Shown here in pieces: positions 8,190 to 20,400 of a stretch of DNA of 64,000 nt. How positions within the stretch are numbered: position 1 is the stretch's first letter; each line of letters begins with the position of its first letter. The position numbers were made by a program, and so were the translations under genes. Location: contig NZ_JABWRJ020000001.1 of NCBI RefSeq assembly GCF_014268935.2, positions 1 through 64,000 of the forward strand. Reading direction: 5' to 3'. Source of the DNA: Pseudomonas peradeniyensis (GTDB taxonomy: Bacteria; Pseudomonadota; Gammaproteobacteria; Pseudomonadales; Pseudomonadaceae). Under the pieces are notes generated by a model. That model ran no database searches, was not told the DNA's origin, and was given only the letters and a program-made list of their open reading frames with translations.

Positions 8190-8891
8190 GTGTCCGCAGT
8201 GGCGATACCTTGGCCCCTCAATGCAACCGCACGCCGGCTCGGCCTTGCCGTGCTGCTCGGCTGCCTGTGGCTGGGCGCTACCCAGGCGGATTGGGACTTC
8301 TCGCAGATCAGCCGCCGTGCGCAGGCATTGTATGGCCCGCTGGGGCCGGGGCAGGGGCGCATCGATGCCTGGCAGAACCTGCTGGCGGCACAGAAGCAGG
8401 GCAGCGAGCTGGAGCAGTTGCAGGTGGTCAACCTGTTCTTCAACAAGCAGTTGCGCTACGTAGAGGACATCGACCTGTGGCACGAGGTCGACTACTGGGC
8501 CACGCCGGTGCAGTCGCTGATCAAGGGCGCGGGCGACTGCGAGGACTATGCCATTGCCAAGTACTTCAGCCTGCGGCGCATGGGCATCCCAGCGGAAAAG
8601 CTGCGCATCACCTACGTCAAGGCCCTGCGCCAGAACCGTGCGCACATGGTCCTGACCTATTATTCAAGCCCACAGGCCCAGCCTCTGGTGCTCGACAGCC
8701 TGATGGACGCGATCAAGCCGGCCAGCCAGCGCACCGACCTGCTGCCGGTGTATGCCTTCAACGGTGAAGGCCTGTGGCTGACCGGCGCTGGCGGCAACAA
8801 GAAGGTCGGCGACACCAAGCGCCTGTCGCGGTGGCAGGACTTGCTGAAGAAAATGCAGGCCGAAGGGTTCCCGGCCGAACCGGTTTACTGA
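8190..8891 (+). CDS. lapG: LapG, periplasmic calcium-dependent cysteine protease
   Basis: This is a 233-residue transglutaminase-like (BTLCP family) protease. It has an N-terminal signal segment (about 12-33). The catalytic residues are Cys117 in GDCEDY, His152 in RAHMVL and Asp169 in VLDSL. The DCED motif (116-119) is also the calcium site of the family. LapG removes the N-terminus of the adhesin LapA when it is free of LapD. Its cleavage site is present in the adhesin encoded downstream. It has a GTG start with a weak ribosome site; a second GTG at 8199 is possible. lapD follows 10 bases later. Confidence 0.93.
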   Translation: MSAVAIPWPLNATARRLGLAVLLGCLWLGATQADWDFSQISRRAQALYGPLGPGQGRIDAWQNLLAAQKQGSELEQLQVVNLFFNKQLRYVEDIDLWHEVDYWATPVQSLIKGAGDCEDYAIAKYFSLRRMGIPAEKLRITYVKALRQNRAHMVLTYYSSPQAQPLVLDSLMDAIKPASQRTDLLPVYAFNGEGLWLTGAGGNKKVGDTKRLSRWQDLLKKMQAEGFPAEPVY

Positions 8892-8901
8892 AGGAGCACA
8901 G

Positions 8902-10848
8902 ATGTCACTGTTCAAACAATTGCTGCTAGCCATTTGCCTGTTCCTGGTGGTCGCCTTCAGTGGCAGCTTCATGGTCAGCCTGGAGAGCTCGCGCAGCCAG
9001 TACGTCAACCAGCTGCGCTCCCATGCCCAGGATGCGGCGACCGCGCTGGCGCTGTCGCTGACACCGAACATCGACGATCCGGCGATGGTCGAGCTGATGG
9101 TCAGCTCGATCTTCGACAGTGGCTACTATTCGAGCATCAAGGTCATCGACCTGGACTCCAATGCCGTGCTGGTCGAGCGCCATGCCGAGCCCGACGCAGG
9201 GAGCGTGCCGGGCTGGTTCATCCAGCTGATCGGCCTGGACCCGGCCGGTGGCGACGCCATCGTCAGCCGCGGCTGGCAGCAGGCGGCGCGGGTCGAGGTG
9301 ATCAGCCATCCGATGTTCGCCCTGGCCAAGCTCTGGCAGAGCGCCCTGGGCAGCCTGGGCTGGCTGTTGCTGTGCGGCGCGGCGAGCGCGGTGCTTGGGG
9401 CGCTGCTGCTGCGTCGTCAGCTGCGGCCGCTCGACTACATGGTGGCGCAGTCCCATGCCATTGCCCGCCGCGAGTTTCTCAGTCTGCCGGAGTTGCCGCG
9501 CACGCCCGAACTGCGTCGGGTGGTGCAGGCAATGAACCAGATGGTCGAGAAACTCAAGGCGCTGTTCACCGAGCAGGCCGAGCGCAGCGAGAAGCTGCGT
9601 GCCGAGTCGTACCAGGACAGCCTTACCGGGCTGGCCAACCGTCGATACTTCGAAATGCAGCTCAACGCCCGGGTCAGCAATCTGGAGGAGGCCCGTGCTG
9701 GCTACCTGCTGTTGCTGCGGGTCCAGGACCTGGCGGGCCTGAACGCGCGCCTGGGTGGCCAGCGCACCGACCAGTTGCTGCAGGCGGTGGGCGAGCAGTT
9801 GCGCCGCACCTGCGCGAACTTCCCCGAGACCAACGACCTGATCACCCGCAGCCGTGGCGGCGAGTTCGCGGTGCTGGCGCCGGGCATGGTGCATGACGAG
9901 GCGATCCAGTTGGCCCAGGCCCTGGAGACCACCTTGCATAGCCTGCACGAGACCGGCGCCAGTGATGTCGACCCAGTGGCCTGCATTGGCCTGGCGCCCT
10001 ACAGCCCCGGGGATGCCCCGCAAGCGCTGCTCAAGCTTGCCGACGAGGCCCTGGCCCGTGCCGAGAGCCAGCCCGCGCCGGGCTGGGTGTGCCTGGAGCA
10101 GGGCGCCGCGGGCCAGGCCGCCGATAGCCACCATGCCTGGCACACGCGCTTGGACCAGGCGTTGGACAAGGGGCAGTTCGAGCTGTTCTTCCAGCCCGTC
10201 GTGGATGCCAGGGCGCCAGAACGGGTGCTGCACTACAAGGTCATCTCGCGCCTGCACGACGAGCAGGGCGAAGCCCTGGCGGCCGGCCGCTTCCTGCCGT
10301 GGCTGGAGCGCTTCGGCTGGATGGCGCGGCTGGACCTGCTGGTGCTGGAGAAGGTACTCAGGCACTTGCAGGGGCATGGCGAGGCGCTGGCGCTGAACCT
10401 GTCGGCCGCGACCCTGGCCGACCCCAAGGCGCTGCAGCGGGTCTACGAGCTGCTGGGGCAGCATGGCGCGCTGGGACGACGGTTGACCTTCGAGATCGGC
10501 GAGGAGCAGTTGCCCGAGCAATCGGTGCTGGAGCAACTGACCCGACGCCTGCGCGCCCTGGGCTTCAGCCTGGCACTGCAGCGTTTCGGCGGGCGCTTCA
10601 GCATGATCGGCAACCTCGCCCACCTGGGCCTGGCCTACCTGAAGATCGACGGTGGCTATATCCGCAATATCGACCAGGAGCGGCACAAGCGCCTGTTCAT
10701 CGAGGCCATCCAGCGGGCGGCGCACAGCATCGATCTGCCGTTGATCGCCGAGCGGGTGGAGACCGAAGGGGAACTGAAGGTACTACGGGAGATGGGTGTG
10801 CAGGGGATTCAGGGGCAATTGGTAGGTGGGCCGGCACCCTGGCGTTGA
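8902..10848 (+). CDS. lapD: LapD, inner-membrane c-di-GMP receptor
   Basis: This 648-residue protein has a membrane segment at about 5-25, a periplasmic PAS-like domain to about 150, a second membrane segment, a HAMP domain (about 165-225), then GGDEF and EAL domains. Both enzyme motifs are degenerate: the GGDEF site reads RGGEF (318-322) and the EAL site reads KVI (446-448). LapD therefore binds c-di-GMP without making or degrading it. When bound, its periplasmic domain holds LapG so that LapA stays on the cell. It starts at an ATG with AGGAG six bases upstream and is coupled to lapG. Confidence 0.95.
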   Translation: MSLFKQLLLAICLFLVVAFSGSFMVSLESSRSQYVNQLRSHAQDAATALALSLTPNIDDPAMVELMVSSIFDSGYYSSIKVIDLDSNAVLVERHAEPDAGSVPGWFIQLIGLDPAGGDAIVSRGWQQAARVEVISHPMFALAKLWQSALGSLGWLLLCGAASAVLGALLLRRQLRPLDYMVAQSHAIARREFLSLPELPRTPELRRVVQAMNQMVEKLKALFTEQAERSEKLRAESYQDSLTGLANRRYFEMQLNARVSNLEEARAGYLLLLRVQDLAGLNARLGGQRTDQLLQAVGEQLRRTCANFPETNDLITRSRGGEFAVLAPGMVHDEAIQLAQALETTLHSLHETGASDVDPVACIGLAPYSPGDAPQALLKLADEALARAESQPAPGWVCLEQGAAGQAADSHHAWHTRLDQALDKGQFELFFQPVVDARAPERVLHYKVISRLHDEQGEALAAGRFLPWLERFGWMARLDLLVLEKVLRHLQGHGEALALNLSAATLADPKALQRVYELLGQHGALGRRLTFEIGEEQLPEQSVLEQLTRRLRALGFSLALQRFGGRFSMIGNLAHLGLAYLKIDGGYIRNIDQERHKRLFIEAIQRAAHSIDLPLIAERVETEGELKVLREMGVQGIQGQLVGGPAPWR

Positions 10849-10855
10849 GTTGAAC

Positions 10856-10887
10856 CCTGTGGGAACGGGTGAACCCGCTCCCACAGG
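10856..10887. terminator. Stem-loop between convergent lapD and the 113-residue gene
   Basis: CCTGTGGGAACGGGT pairs with ACCCGCTCCCACAGG across two bases with one mismatch. It sits eight bases after the lapD stop, between two converging genes, and resembles a shortened REP. It has no long T-run, so it may stabilise mRNA ends more than terminate. Confidence 0.5.
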
Positions 10888-10907
10888 CGCAAACATTGGC
10901 CGCGTGA

Positions 10908-11249
10908 TCAGATCAACCCGCCGTTCTCATCTTCTTCGATCAGGTTGTTCAGGCCGCCTAGCGCCTCACGTGCGCTGGCGCGACTGAGCAGCTTGGCCTG
11001 GGCGCCGGGCGGCAGGTCGGTGATGCTGAACACGCCCTTGGCGGTCAGTACCTCGATCAGGTCCTCCAGTACCCGGATCATGTCCAGGTCGCTCTGCTTG
11101 AGCTGCTTGAGGCTGTTCTCCACCACGTCGTCGGCGAACCATGCCTGGATCTCGACATGGTCGGACGGCAACATCTCGTTGAAGCCGGAGAACTCGGCGG
11201 CCTCTACCCGCTGCAACTGACCTCGGTCGTCGCGTTGCACGTAGTACAT
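10908..11249 (-). CDS. Small conserved Pseudomonas protein, function unknown
   Basis: This is a 113-residue acidic cytoplasmic protein with no signal peptide or membrane segment. I chose the ATG at 11249 because GAGGGA lies seven bases upstream; the open frame continues to 11309 without a ribosome site. Similar pseudomonad proteins have often been labelled tryptophan synthase beta subunit-like, but at this size and without a pyridoxal phosphate site that name is not supported. It sits between lapD and the 3' end of lapA on the lapA strand. Read-through from lapA is possible. Confidence 0.75.
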   Translation of the reverse strand: MYYVQRDDRGQLQRVEAAEFSGFNEMLPSDHVEIQAWFADDVVENSLKQLKQSDLDMIRVLEDLIEVLTAKGVFSITDLPPGAQAKLLSRASAREALGGLNNLIEEDENGGLI

Positions 11250-11306
11250 GGCGTGATCCCTCGTCACGGTGAATCCTTCTTGGTAGTCAGCAGCATAGGC
11301 AAAGTT

Positions 11307-11404
11307 CACCGGGCATGTAAGCCCGGTGCACGAGTATGCGCGTGAAGGGATGGCTGGAAAAGCCCGCGCCCCCGACGCCGGCCCTTGCGGGCCGAGGTTG
11401 GGGG
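11307..11404 (-). terminator. Stem-loops downstream of lapA
   Basis: Two hairpins lie past the lapA stop: CACCGGGC-atgtaa-GCCCGGTG at 11307-11328, and a nested GC-rich hairpin at 11369-11404 with core CGGCCC-TTGC-GGGCCG. Neither is followed by a U-run on the minus strand, so termination efficiency is uncertain. Confidence 0.4.
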
Positions 11405-11411
11405 TGAGGGA

Positions 11412-14400
11412 TCAGCTGTTGGAGTTGTCGATCTTGATGGTCGGGTCGGCACCGCTGATCAACGAGTTGATCGTGGTGTTGGACCAGTTCACGCCCTCGA
11501 GCTTGATGGTCACGTCGGCGTTGGCCAGGCCACCGGCGGCGTTGAGCTTGCCTTCGGTACTGACCTGCAGGGTCGACTCGCCATTGACCGTGGTTATCTT
11601 CAGGAAGTTGTCGATGGTGCTGGCCTTCTCGCCCTGGAGCAGGTCGCTCAGGTCGAGGCGGTCACCCTCGCTGGCCTTGAAGTCCTTGATCACGTCCTTG
11701 CCCAGGTCGCCGGCCTTCCACACGAAGGTGTCGGCGCCGCTGCCACCGGTCATGATGTCGTCACCCTTGCCGCCGATGAGGATGTCATTGCCGGCACCGC
11801 CGAACAGGATGTCGTTGCCTTCGCCGCCGAGCAAGGTGTCGTTGCCGGTGCCGCCGAGCAGGATGTCGTTGCCCTTGCCGCCGTCGATGTAGTCGTTGCC
11901 ACCCTGGCCGAAGATGATGTCGTTGCCGTTGCCGCCCAGCAGGGTATCGGCGCCGTCGTTGCTGCGCGAGACATCGAACTCGGCGTAGTTCTCGGTGATG
12001 TACTTGTGCATCGCCCGTGCGTCCACGCTGCCCGCGTCGACGCCCAGCTTGTCGGCGACATAGCCGCGGATCGCCTCGACACCAGTGCCGGCAACACCGT
12101 CGAAGACCATCAGGTCGCCGAAGATGATGTCGTTGCCGTCGCCGCCGTTGACCGTGTCGTTGCCCGGCTGGGTGACTTCGGTATGGCCGAGGATGGCCTC
12201 GGCCAGCTTGCTCGGGTCGATGTTGGTCTGCGGCTTGCCGTCGGTGTCGTACGGTTTCAGGTCGTTGGTGTTGACGCCATTGTTGAGGCCGATGGCCTCG
12301 ACCTCGGACAGGCCCGAGAGCAGCTTGAAGCTGTCCTGCGAGTTGCTCGTGGTGGTGCTGTTGGTGTCGTAGCCCAGGCCACCACGCGAAGACAGTTCGT
12401 AGGTGCCGTTGCCTTCGGCGTGCAGCTCGCCGGAGACGCCGTACTTCCAGTTCCTGCCGCTGATGTACTGCACCTGCAGGTTGCCGGCGTTGTCGATGCT
12501 GACGTAGTTGGTCCTGCTGCTGTCGATGTAGTCGTTGAACGCCATGCCTGGCTTGTAGTTGATCGAGGCCAGGAAGGTGTCCAGGGTGATGCCCGAGGTC
12601 CCCAGGGTCGGGTTGGGGTTCTCGTTGGCCTGGTAGTAGGTCGGCTTGCCATCGGTGATGAAGAACGTCTGGTTGCTGCCGGTATTGCCACCATCCTTGA
12701 GGTTCTGGAACCAGTTGGCGGTGGTCTTGAAGGCGTCCTCGTAGTTGGTGCCGCCGTCTGCCCGCAGGTTGTTCAGGGCGTTGAGCAATTGCTGCAGGCC
12801 GGCATCGTTCAGGGTCACCGCAACGCTGCTCTTGACCTGGGTGGCGAAGTCCACCAGGAGAATGTTCACGGTACCCGACTGGTCGCCCTTGACGCTGGCG
12901 GCCAGGGTCTTGAACACCGATTCCAGGGACTTCTTCGCCGCATCCACGCCGGACGAGCCCATGCTGCCCGAGGTGTCGACGATGAAGGCGAGGTTGTAGT
13001 CCTGGCCCGGTACCACGTGCAGGCCGGTGACGTCAGCCACCACCACATCGTTGCCGTCGGTGCCGGTGATGTTGTCGCTGTCCGAGGACAGGTTGCTGGT
13101 GGTGTAGGACTGCGGGTAGACCGTGACCTTGATGGTGCCTTCGCTGGTCGCGGTGCTACCGCCGACGCTCTCGGTGGAGGTCGAGCTGACCTTCACGTCG
13201 AACTGGCCGGCGTAGTAGGCCGGTGGCTTGATGGTCAGGCTGCCCAGGTTCCAGCCGGTGACGTCCACCGCGTCCTTGCCGACGGTGATGGTGTGGCCGG
13301 CGTTGTCAGCCAGCACCGAGCCTGCCGGGATGCCGCTGAGCTTGACGCTCAGGGACTCGGAGCCATCGGTGTCGGTCAGGTTGGTGCTGATGCCCACCAG
13401 CTTGACCGGGGCGCCGTTCTCGCCGCCTTCGTTGAGCTTGTAGCCGTCGTAGTAGCCCTGGTTGTTGCTGCCGTGCAGGTCGCCGACGGTCACGCCGGCG
13501 TTGGTCAGGTCCTTGACGCTCGGGTACATCGGGATGTTCGAGCTGTTGAGGTCGGTGACCGCGCCGTTGCCCACCTTGATGTTGACGTCCAGGCTGCCGG
13601 GGCCGGACTGGTTGGCGTTGTAGATCTCCAGGGTGTAGTAGCCGCTGGTGGTCGGGGTGAAGCTGCCGGAGATGGCGCCGCTGCTGTTGCCCCAGGTACC
13701 GCTGGCGACGTTCTTGCCGCCCACGACGATCTGCAGGCTGTCATCGGCGGTGCCACTGAACGAATAGGTCTTGCCGGCTTCCAGGTAGATCAGGCCGGAG
13801 GTCTTCGAACCCGTGCCCGGGGTCACGGTGGCGACCGTGTCGACACCGGTGACGGTTTCGCTCTTGCTGGCATTGCCGGAGTTGGCGAAGACGTTCTTCA
13901 GCGCATCGCCGGTGATGCCGTTACCACCGCTGCCAAGGCCTGTGAGGCTGTTCCAGGTTTCCTTGAGCAGGCCGATGGAGTTGACGTTGTTGTTGCCGAT
14001 GTTCAGGTCAGGCTTGTCGGCCACCGGCGCGATATCGACCTTCATGGTCACTTCGCTACCGGCGTTGGTGCCGTCGTTGGGCTTGTACTTGATCTGCGCG
14101 TAGTCGGCCTGCTTGTTGCCCACGCCACTGCCGCCATAGCCGTCGACACCGGACTGGTTGGCCAGTGGCACGAACTTGAGCTTGCCGGCGGCGATGTCGG
14201 CCTGGCTGATGTTCTGGTTCAGCGACACATCGACCCACGAGGTGCCGTTGAAGAACTTCAGGCTGCCCAGGTCCGGCAGCTTGCTGATGGTCACCGACAG
14301 GCCGGTGTTGCCATCGGCGTCGCTGACGTTGAAGTCGCCCCACTTGAACACGTAGTCGGTATCTTCGCTGCCGGTCACGGCGCCACCGGTCGACACCGGC

Positions 14401-17400
14401 GCGTGGTCGTTGTCGATGATGGTGGTGGTGACGCTGGACTTGCCGGCGTCGACCTGCAGGTTCTCGAAGCCGCCGCCGGTGGCGCCGGTGATCTTGACCG
14501 TGAAGTTCTCCGAACCTTCGACCAGCTTGTCGTCGATGGTCTTGATGTCGAAGGTGGTGCCGCTGCTGCCCGCCGGGATCTTCACGGTGACCACACCGGT
14601 GAAGTCCTGGCCGTCGGTGGCGGTGCCGCTGTAGGTCAGGGTGATGGTCACCTCGGACTTCGACGGGTTGCTCAGGGTCAGGTTGTAGTGGGCGGTATCG
14701 CCTTCGGTCACCGAGGTGTCGCCGCTGATGCCGACGGTGGTCAGGTCGCCCTGGCCGCTCGGCTCGTCGGTGACGCTGGTGGTGACGGTGTTGCTGCCCA
14801 GGGTCAGCTTCTCGAAGTTGTCGCCACCGGCGACCGATTCGATCTTGTTGACGATGTTCGGCTGGCCACCGACGTACGGGTCGTCCTTGGCGGTGATGGT
14901 GAAGGTGCCGCTGGCGCTGCCTGCCGGAATGCTGACCTTGGTGCCATCGGTCAGGGTGAAGGTCAGGCCGTTGTGGCCGGTGACCGACAGGCCCTGGGCG
15001 TTGGTCAGGGTCACGGTGTAGGTGACCTGGCCGCCTTCGCTGACGGTGGTCTTGTCGGCGGACAGGGTGGCCACGACTTCACTGATGGTGTCGGTGATCT
15101 GCACGGTGGCGTTGCCGCCGAGCTCGAGGTTCTCGAAGGTCTTGCCGGTGACCGCGGCATCGGTGATGCCGACGGTCAGCGAGCTGCCATCCTTGAACAC
15201 GTCGTCGCCTTGGGCGGCGGCCTTGTACTCGACCTGGGTCTGGCCGGCCGGGATGATCACCTTGGCACCGTTGCTCAGGGTCACGGTCAGGTCCTGCGCC
15301 AGTTTCTGGCTGACCTTGACGGTGAACGATGGCTGCTGGTCTTCGGTGACGTTGCCGTTGCTGACAATGGTGACCGAGACCTTGTCGCCCTGGTTGCCGG
15401 TGCCCGGGGTGCCCGAACCTGGCTCGTCGGTGACGGTAGTCTTCACTTCGTTCTGACCCAGGGTCAGTTTTTCGAAGTTGTCGCCGCCGGTGACGCCGGT
15501 GATCTTGTTGCTGATGGTCGGCTGGCCACCGACGAACACATCGTCCGCAGCGGTGATGGTGAAGGTGCCGGTGGCGCTGCCCGCCGGAATGGTGACCTTG
15601 GTGCCGTCGGTCAGGGTGAAGGTCAGGCCGTTGTGGCCAGTGACCGACAGGCCCTGGGCGTTGGTCAGGGTCACGGTGTAGGTGATCTGGCCACCCTCGG
15701 AAACGGTGGTCTTGTCGGCGGACAAGGTGGCCACGACTTCACTGATGGTGTCGGTGATCTGCACGGTGGCGCTGCCGCCGAGTTCGAGGTTCTCGAAGGT
15801 CTTGCCGGTGACCGTGGCGTCGGTGACGCCTACGGTCAGCGAGCTGCCGTCCTTGAACACATCATCGCCTTGGGCCGCGGCCTTGTACTCGACTTGGGTC
15901 TGGCCAGCCGGAATGATTACCTTGGCACCGTTGCTCAGGGTCACGGTCAGGTCCTGGTCGAGCTTCTGGCTGACCTTGACGGTGAACGATGGCTGCTGGG
16001 CTTCGTTGACATCGCCATTGCCGACGATGGTGACCGAGACCTTGTCGCCCTGGTTGCCGGTACCTGGGGTACCCGAACCTGGTTCGTCGGTCACCGTGGT
16101 GGTCAGTGTGTTGTTGCCGAGAGTCAGCTTCTCGAAGTTGCCGCCACCGGTGACGGACTCGATCTTGTTGACGATGCTCGGCTGGCCGCCGACGAACACG
16201 TCGTCCTTGGCGGTGATGGTGACCGTACCAGTGGCGCTGCCGGCCGGGATGGTGACCTTGGTGCCGTCGGTCAGGGTGAAGGTCAGGCCGTTGTGGCCGG
16301 TGACCGACAGGCCCTGGGCGTTGGTCAGGGTCAGGGTGTAGGTGAACTGGCCACCCTCGGCAACCGTGGTCTTGTCGGCGGACAGGGTCGCGACCACTTC
16401 GCTGACAGTATCGCTGATCTGCACGGTGGCCGAACCGCCGAGCTCGAGGTTCTCGAAGGTCTTGCCGACCACGCTGGCATCGGTGATGCCGACGGTGAGC
16501 GGGCCGCCGTCCTTGAACACGTCGTCGCCCTGGACCGGCGCCTTGTACTCGACCTGGGTCTGGCCGGCCGGGATCACCACCTTGGCGCCATTGCTCAGAG
16601 TGACGGTGAGGTCCTGGTCGAGCTTCTGGCTGACCTTGACGGTGAACGACGGCTGCTGGGCTTCGTTGACATCGCCGTTGCCGACGATGGTGACCGAAAC
16701 CTTGTCGCCCTGGTTGTCGGTGCCTGGAGTGCCCGAGCCCGGTTCGTCAGTAACCGAGGTCTTCACTTCGTTCTGACCCAGGGTCAGTTTCTCGAAGTTG
16801 TCGGCACCGGTGACGCCGGTGATCTTGTTGCTGATGGTGGCCTGGCCGCCGACGAACACGTCGTCCGGCGCGTTGATGGTGGCGGTGCCAGTGGCGCTGC
16901 CGGCCGGGATGGTGACCTTGGTGCCGTCGGACAGGGTGAAGGTCAGGCCGTTATGACCGGTGACCGACAGGCCCTGGGCGTTGGTCAGGGTCACGGTGTA
17001 GGTGACCTGGCCACCTTCGGTGACGGTGGTCTTGTCGGCGGACAAGGTGGCCACGACTTCACTGATGGTGTCGGTGATCTGCACGGTGGCGTTGCCGCCC
17101 AGCTCGAGGTTCTCGAAGGTCTTGCCGGTGACGGTGGCGTCGGTGACGCCTACGGTCAGCGAGCTGCCGTCCTTGAACACGTCGTCGCCCTGGGCGGCGG
17201 CCTTGTACTCGACCTGGGTCTGGCCGGCCGGGATGATTACCTTGGCACCGTTGCTCAGGGTCACTGTCAGGTCCTGGTCGAGCTTCTGGCTGACCTTGAC
17301 GGTGAACGACGGCTGCTGGGCTTCGTTGACATCGCCATTGCCGACGATGGTGACCGAGACCTTGTCGCCCTGGTTGCCGGTGCCCGGGGTGCCCGAACCT

Positions 17401-20400
17401 GGCTCGTCGGTGACGGTAGTCTTCACTTCGTTCTGACCCAGGGTCAGTTTCTCGAAGTTGTCTGCGCCGGTGACGCCAGTGATCTTGTTGCTGATGGTCG
17501 GCTGACCACCGACGAATACATCGTCTGGAGCATTGATGGTGAAGGTGCCGGTGGCGCTGCCCGCCGGAATGGTGACCTTGGTGCCGTCGGTCAGGGTGAA
17601 GGTCAGGCCGTTGTGGCCGGTGACCGACAGACCCTGGGCGTTGCTCAGGGTCACGGTGTAGGTGATCTGGCCGCCCTCGGAAACGGTGGTCTTGTCGGCG
17701 GACAAGGTGGCCACGACTTCACTGATGGTGTCGGTGATTTGCACGGTGGCGTTGCCACCCAGCTCGAGGTTCTCGAAGGTATGGCCCGGAACCGTGGCAT
17801 CGGTGATACCGACGGTCAGCGAGCTGCCGTCCTTGAACACGTCGTCGCCCTGTGCGGCGGCCTTGTACTCGGTCTGGGTCTGACCTGCCGGGATCACCAC
17901 CTTGTCGCCGTTGGACAGGGTGACGGTCAGGTCGTAGCCAAGTTTCTGGCTGACCTTGACGGTGAACGACGGCTGCTGGTCTTCGGTGACGTTGCCGTTG
18001 CCGACGATGGTGACGGACACCTTGTCGCCCTGGTTGTCGGTGCCTGGAGTTCCGGTGCCCGGCTCGTCGGTCACGGAAGTCTGCACTTCGTTCTGACCCA
18101 GGGTCAGTTTCTCGAAGTTGTCGGCACCGGTGACGCCGGTGATCTTGTTGCTGATGGTGGCCTGGCCGCCGACGAAGACGTCGTCAGGCGCCGTGATGAT
18201 GGCGGTACCGCTGGCGCTGCCGGCCGGGATGGTGACCTTGGTGCCGTCGCTGAGGGTAAAGGTCAGGCCGTTGTGGCCGGTGACCGACAGGCCCTGGGCG
18301 TTGGTCAGGGTCACGGTGTAGGTGATCTGGCCGCCTTCGGACACGGTGGTCTTGTCGGCGGACAGGGTGGCGACCACTTCACTGATGGTGTCGGTGATCT
18401 GCACGGTGGCGTTGCCACCCAGCTCGAGGTTCTCGAAGGTCTTGCCGGTGACTGCGGCATCGGTGATGCCGACGGTCAGCGAGCTGCCATCCTTGAACAC
18501 GTCGTCGCCTTGGGCAGCGGCCTTGTATTCGACCTGGGTCTGGCCGGCCGGGATCACCACCTTGTCGCCATTGCTCAGGGTGACGGTCAGGTCCTGGCCA
18601 AGTTTCTGGCTGACCTTGACGGTGAACGACGGCTGCTGGTCTTCGGTGACGTTGCCGTTGCCGACGATGGTAACGGAGACCTTGTCGCCCTGGTTGTCAG
18701 TGCCTGGGGTGCCGGTACCCGGTTCATCGGTCACGCTCGTGGTGACGGTGTTGTCACCGAGGGTCAGCTTCTCGAAGTTGTCGCCACCGGCAACCGATTC
18801 GATCTTGTTGACGATCGAAGGCTGGCCGCCGACGAATACGTCGTCCGGAGCGGTGATGGTGAAGGTGCCGCTGGCACTGCCTGCAGGGATGGTGACCTTG
18901 GTGCCATCGGTCAGGGTGAAGGTCAGGCCAGTGTGGCCATTGACCGGCAGGCCTTGGGCGTTGGTCAGCGTCACGGTGTAGGTGATCTGACCGCCTTCGG
19001 TGACGGTGGTCTTGTCGGCAGTCAGGGTCGCGACCACTTCACTGACGGTGTCGGTGATCTGAACCGAGGCGTTGCCGCCCAGCTCCAGGTTCTCGAAGGA
19101 CTTGCCGTCAACGGCAGCATCGGTGATGCCGACGGTCAGGGTATCGCCGTCCTTGAAGACGTCATCGCCTTGGGCCTTGGCCTTGTACTCGGCTTCGGTC
19201 TGGCCGGCTGGGATGATCACCTTGTCACCGTTGGACAGGGTGACGGTCAGGTCGTGGTCCAGCTTCTGGCTGACCTTGACGGTGAAGGCCGGCTGCTGGT
19301 CTTCGGTGACATCACCTTTGCCGACGATGGTGACGGTGACCTTGTCGCCCTGGTTGTCGGTACCTGGAGTACCGGTGCCAGGCTCGTCAGTCACACTCGT
19401 GGTGACGGTGTTGTCACCCAGCGTGAGCTTCTCGAAGTTGTCCGCGCCGCTGACGCCTTCGATCTTGTTGACGATCGAAGGCTGGCCGCCGACGAATACG
19501 TCGTCAGGGGCGGTGATGGTGAAGGTGCCGCTGGCACTGCCGGCCGGAATGGTGACCTTGGTGCCGTCGGTGAGGGTGAAGGTCAGGCCGTTATGGCCAT
19601 TCACCGGCAGACCCTGAGCGTTGGTCAGGGTGACGGTATAGGTGATCTGGCCGCCTTCGGTGACGGTGGTCTTGTCGGCGGACAGGGTGGCCACGACTTC
19701 ACTGACAGTATCGGTGATCTGGACCGAGGCGTTGCCGCCCAGTTCCAGATTCTCGAAGGTCTTGCCATCAACGGCGGCATCGGTGATGCCGACGGTCAGG
19801 GTGTCGCCGTCCTTGAAGACGTCGTCGCCCTGGGCCTTGGCCTTGTACTCAGCCTCGGTCTGGCCGGCCGGAATTACGACCTTGTCGCCATTGGACAGAG
19901 TGACAGTCAGGTCATGGTCGAGCTTCTGGCTGACCTTGACGGTGAAGGCCGGCTGCTGGTCTTCGGTGACATCGCCCTTGCCGACGATGGTGACGGTGAC
20001 CTTGTCACCCTGGTTGTCGGTGCCTGGGGTACCAGTACCCGGTTCATCGGTCACGGTCGTGGTGACGGTGTTGTCGCCGAGGGTCAGCTTCTCGAAGTTA
20101 TCGCCACCGGCAACCGACTCGATCTTGTTGACGATGCTCGGCTGGCCGCCCACGAACACGTCGTCCGGCGCGGTGATGGTGAAGGTGCCGCTGGCGCTAC
20201 CGGCTGGGATGGTGACCTTGGTGCCATCGGTCAGGGTGAAGGTCAGGCCATTGTGGCCGTTGACCGGCAGACCTTGGGCATTGGTCAGGGTCACGGTGTA
20301 GGTGATCTGGCCACCTTCGGTGACGGTAGTCTTGTCGGCAGTCAGGGTCGCAACGACTTCACTGACGGTGTCGGTGATCTGAACCGAGGCGTTGCCGCCC

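Noticed and set aside
8902..10848. Active diguanylate cyclase/phosphodiesterase
   Set aside because: RGGEF and KVI replace the catalytic GGDEF and EAL motifs; the gene is the receptor LapD.
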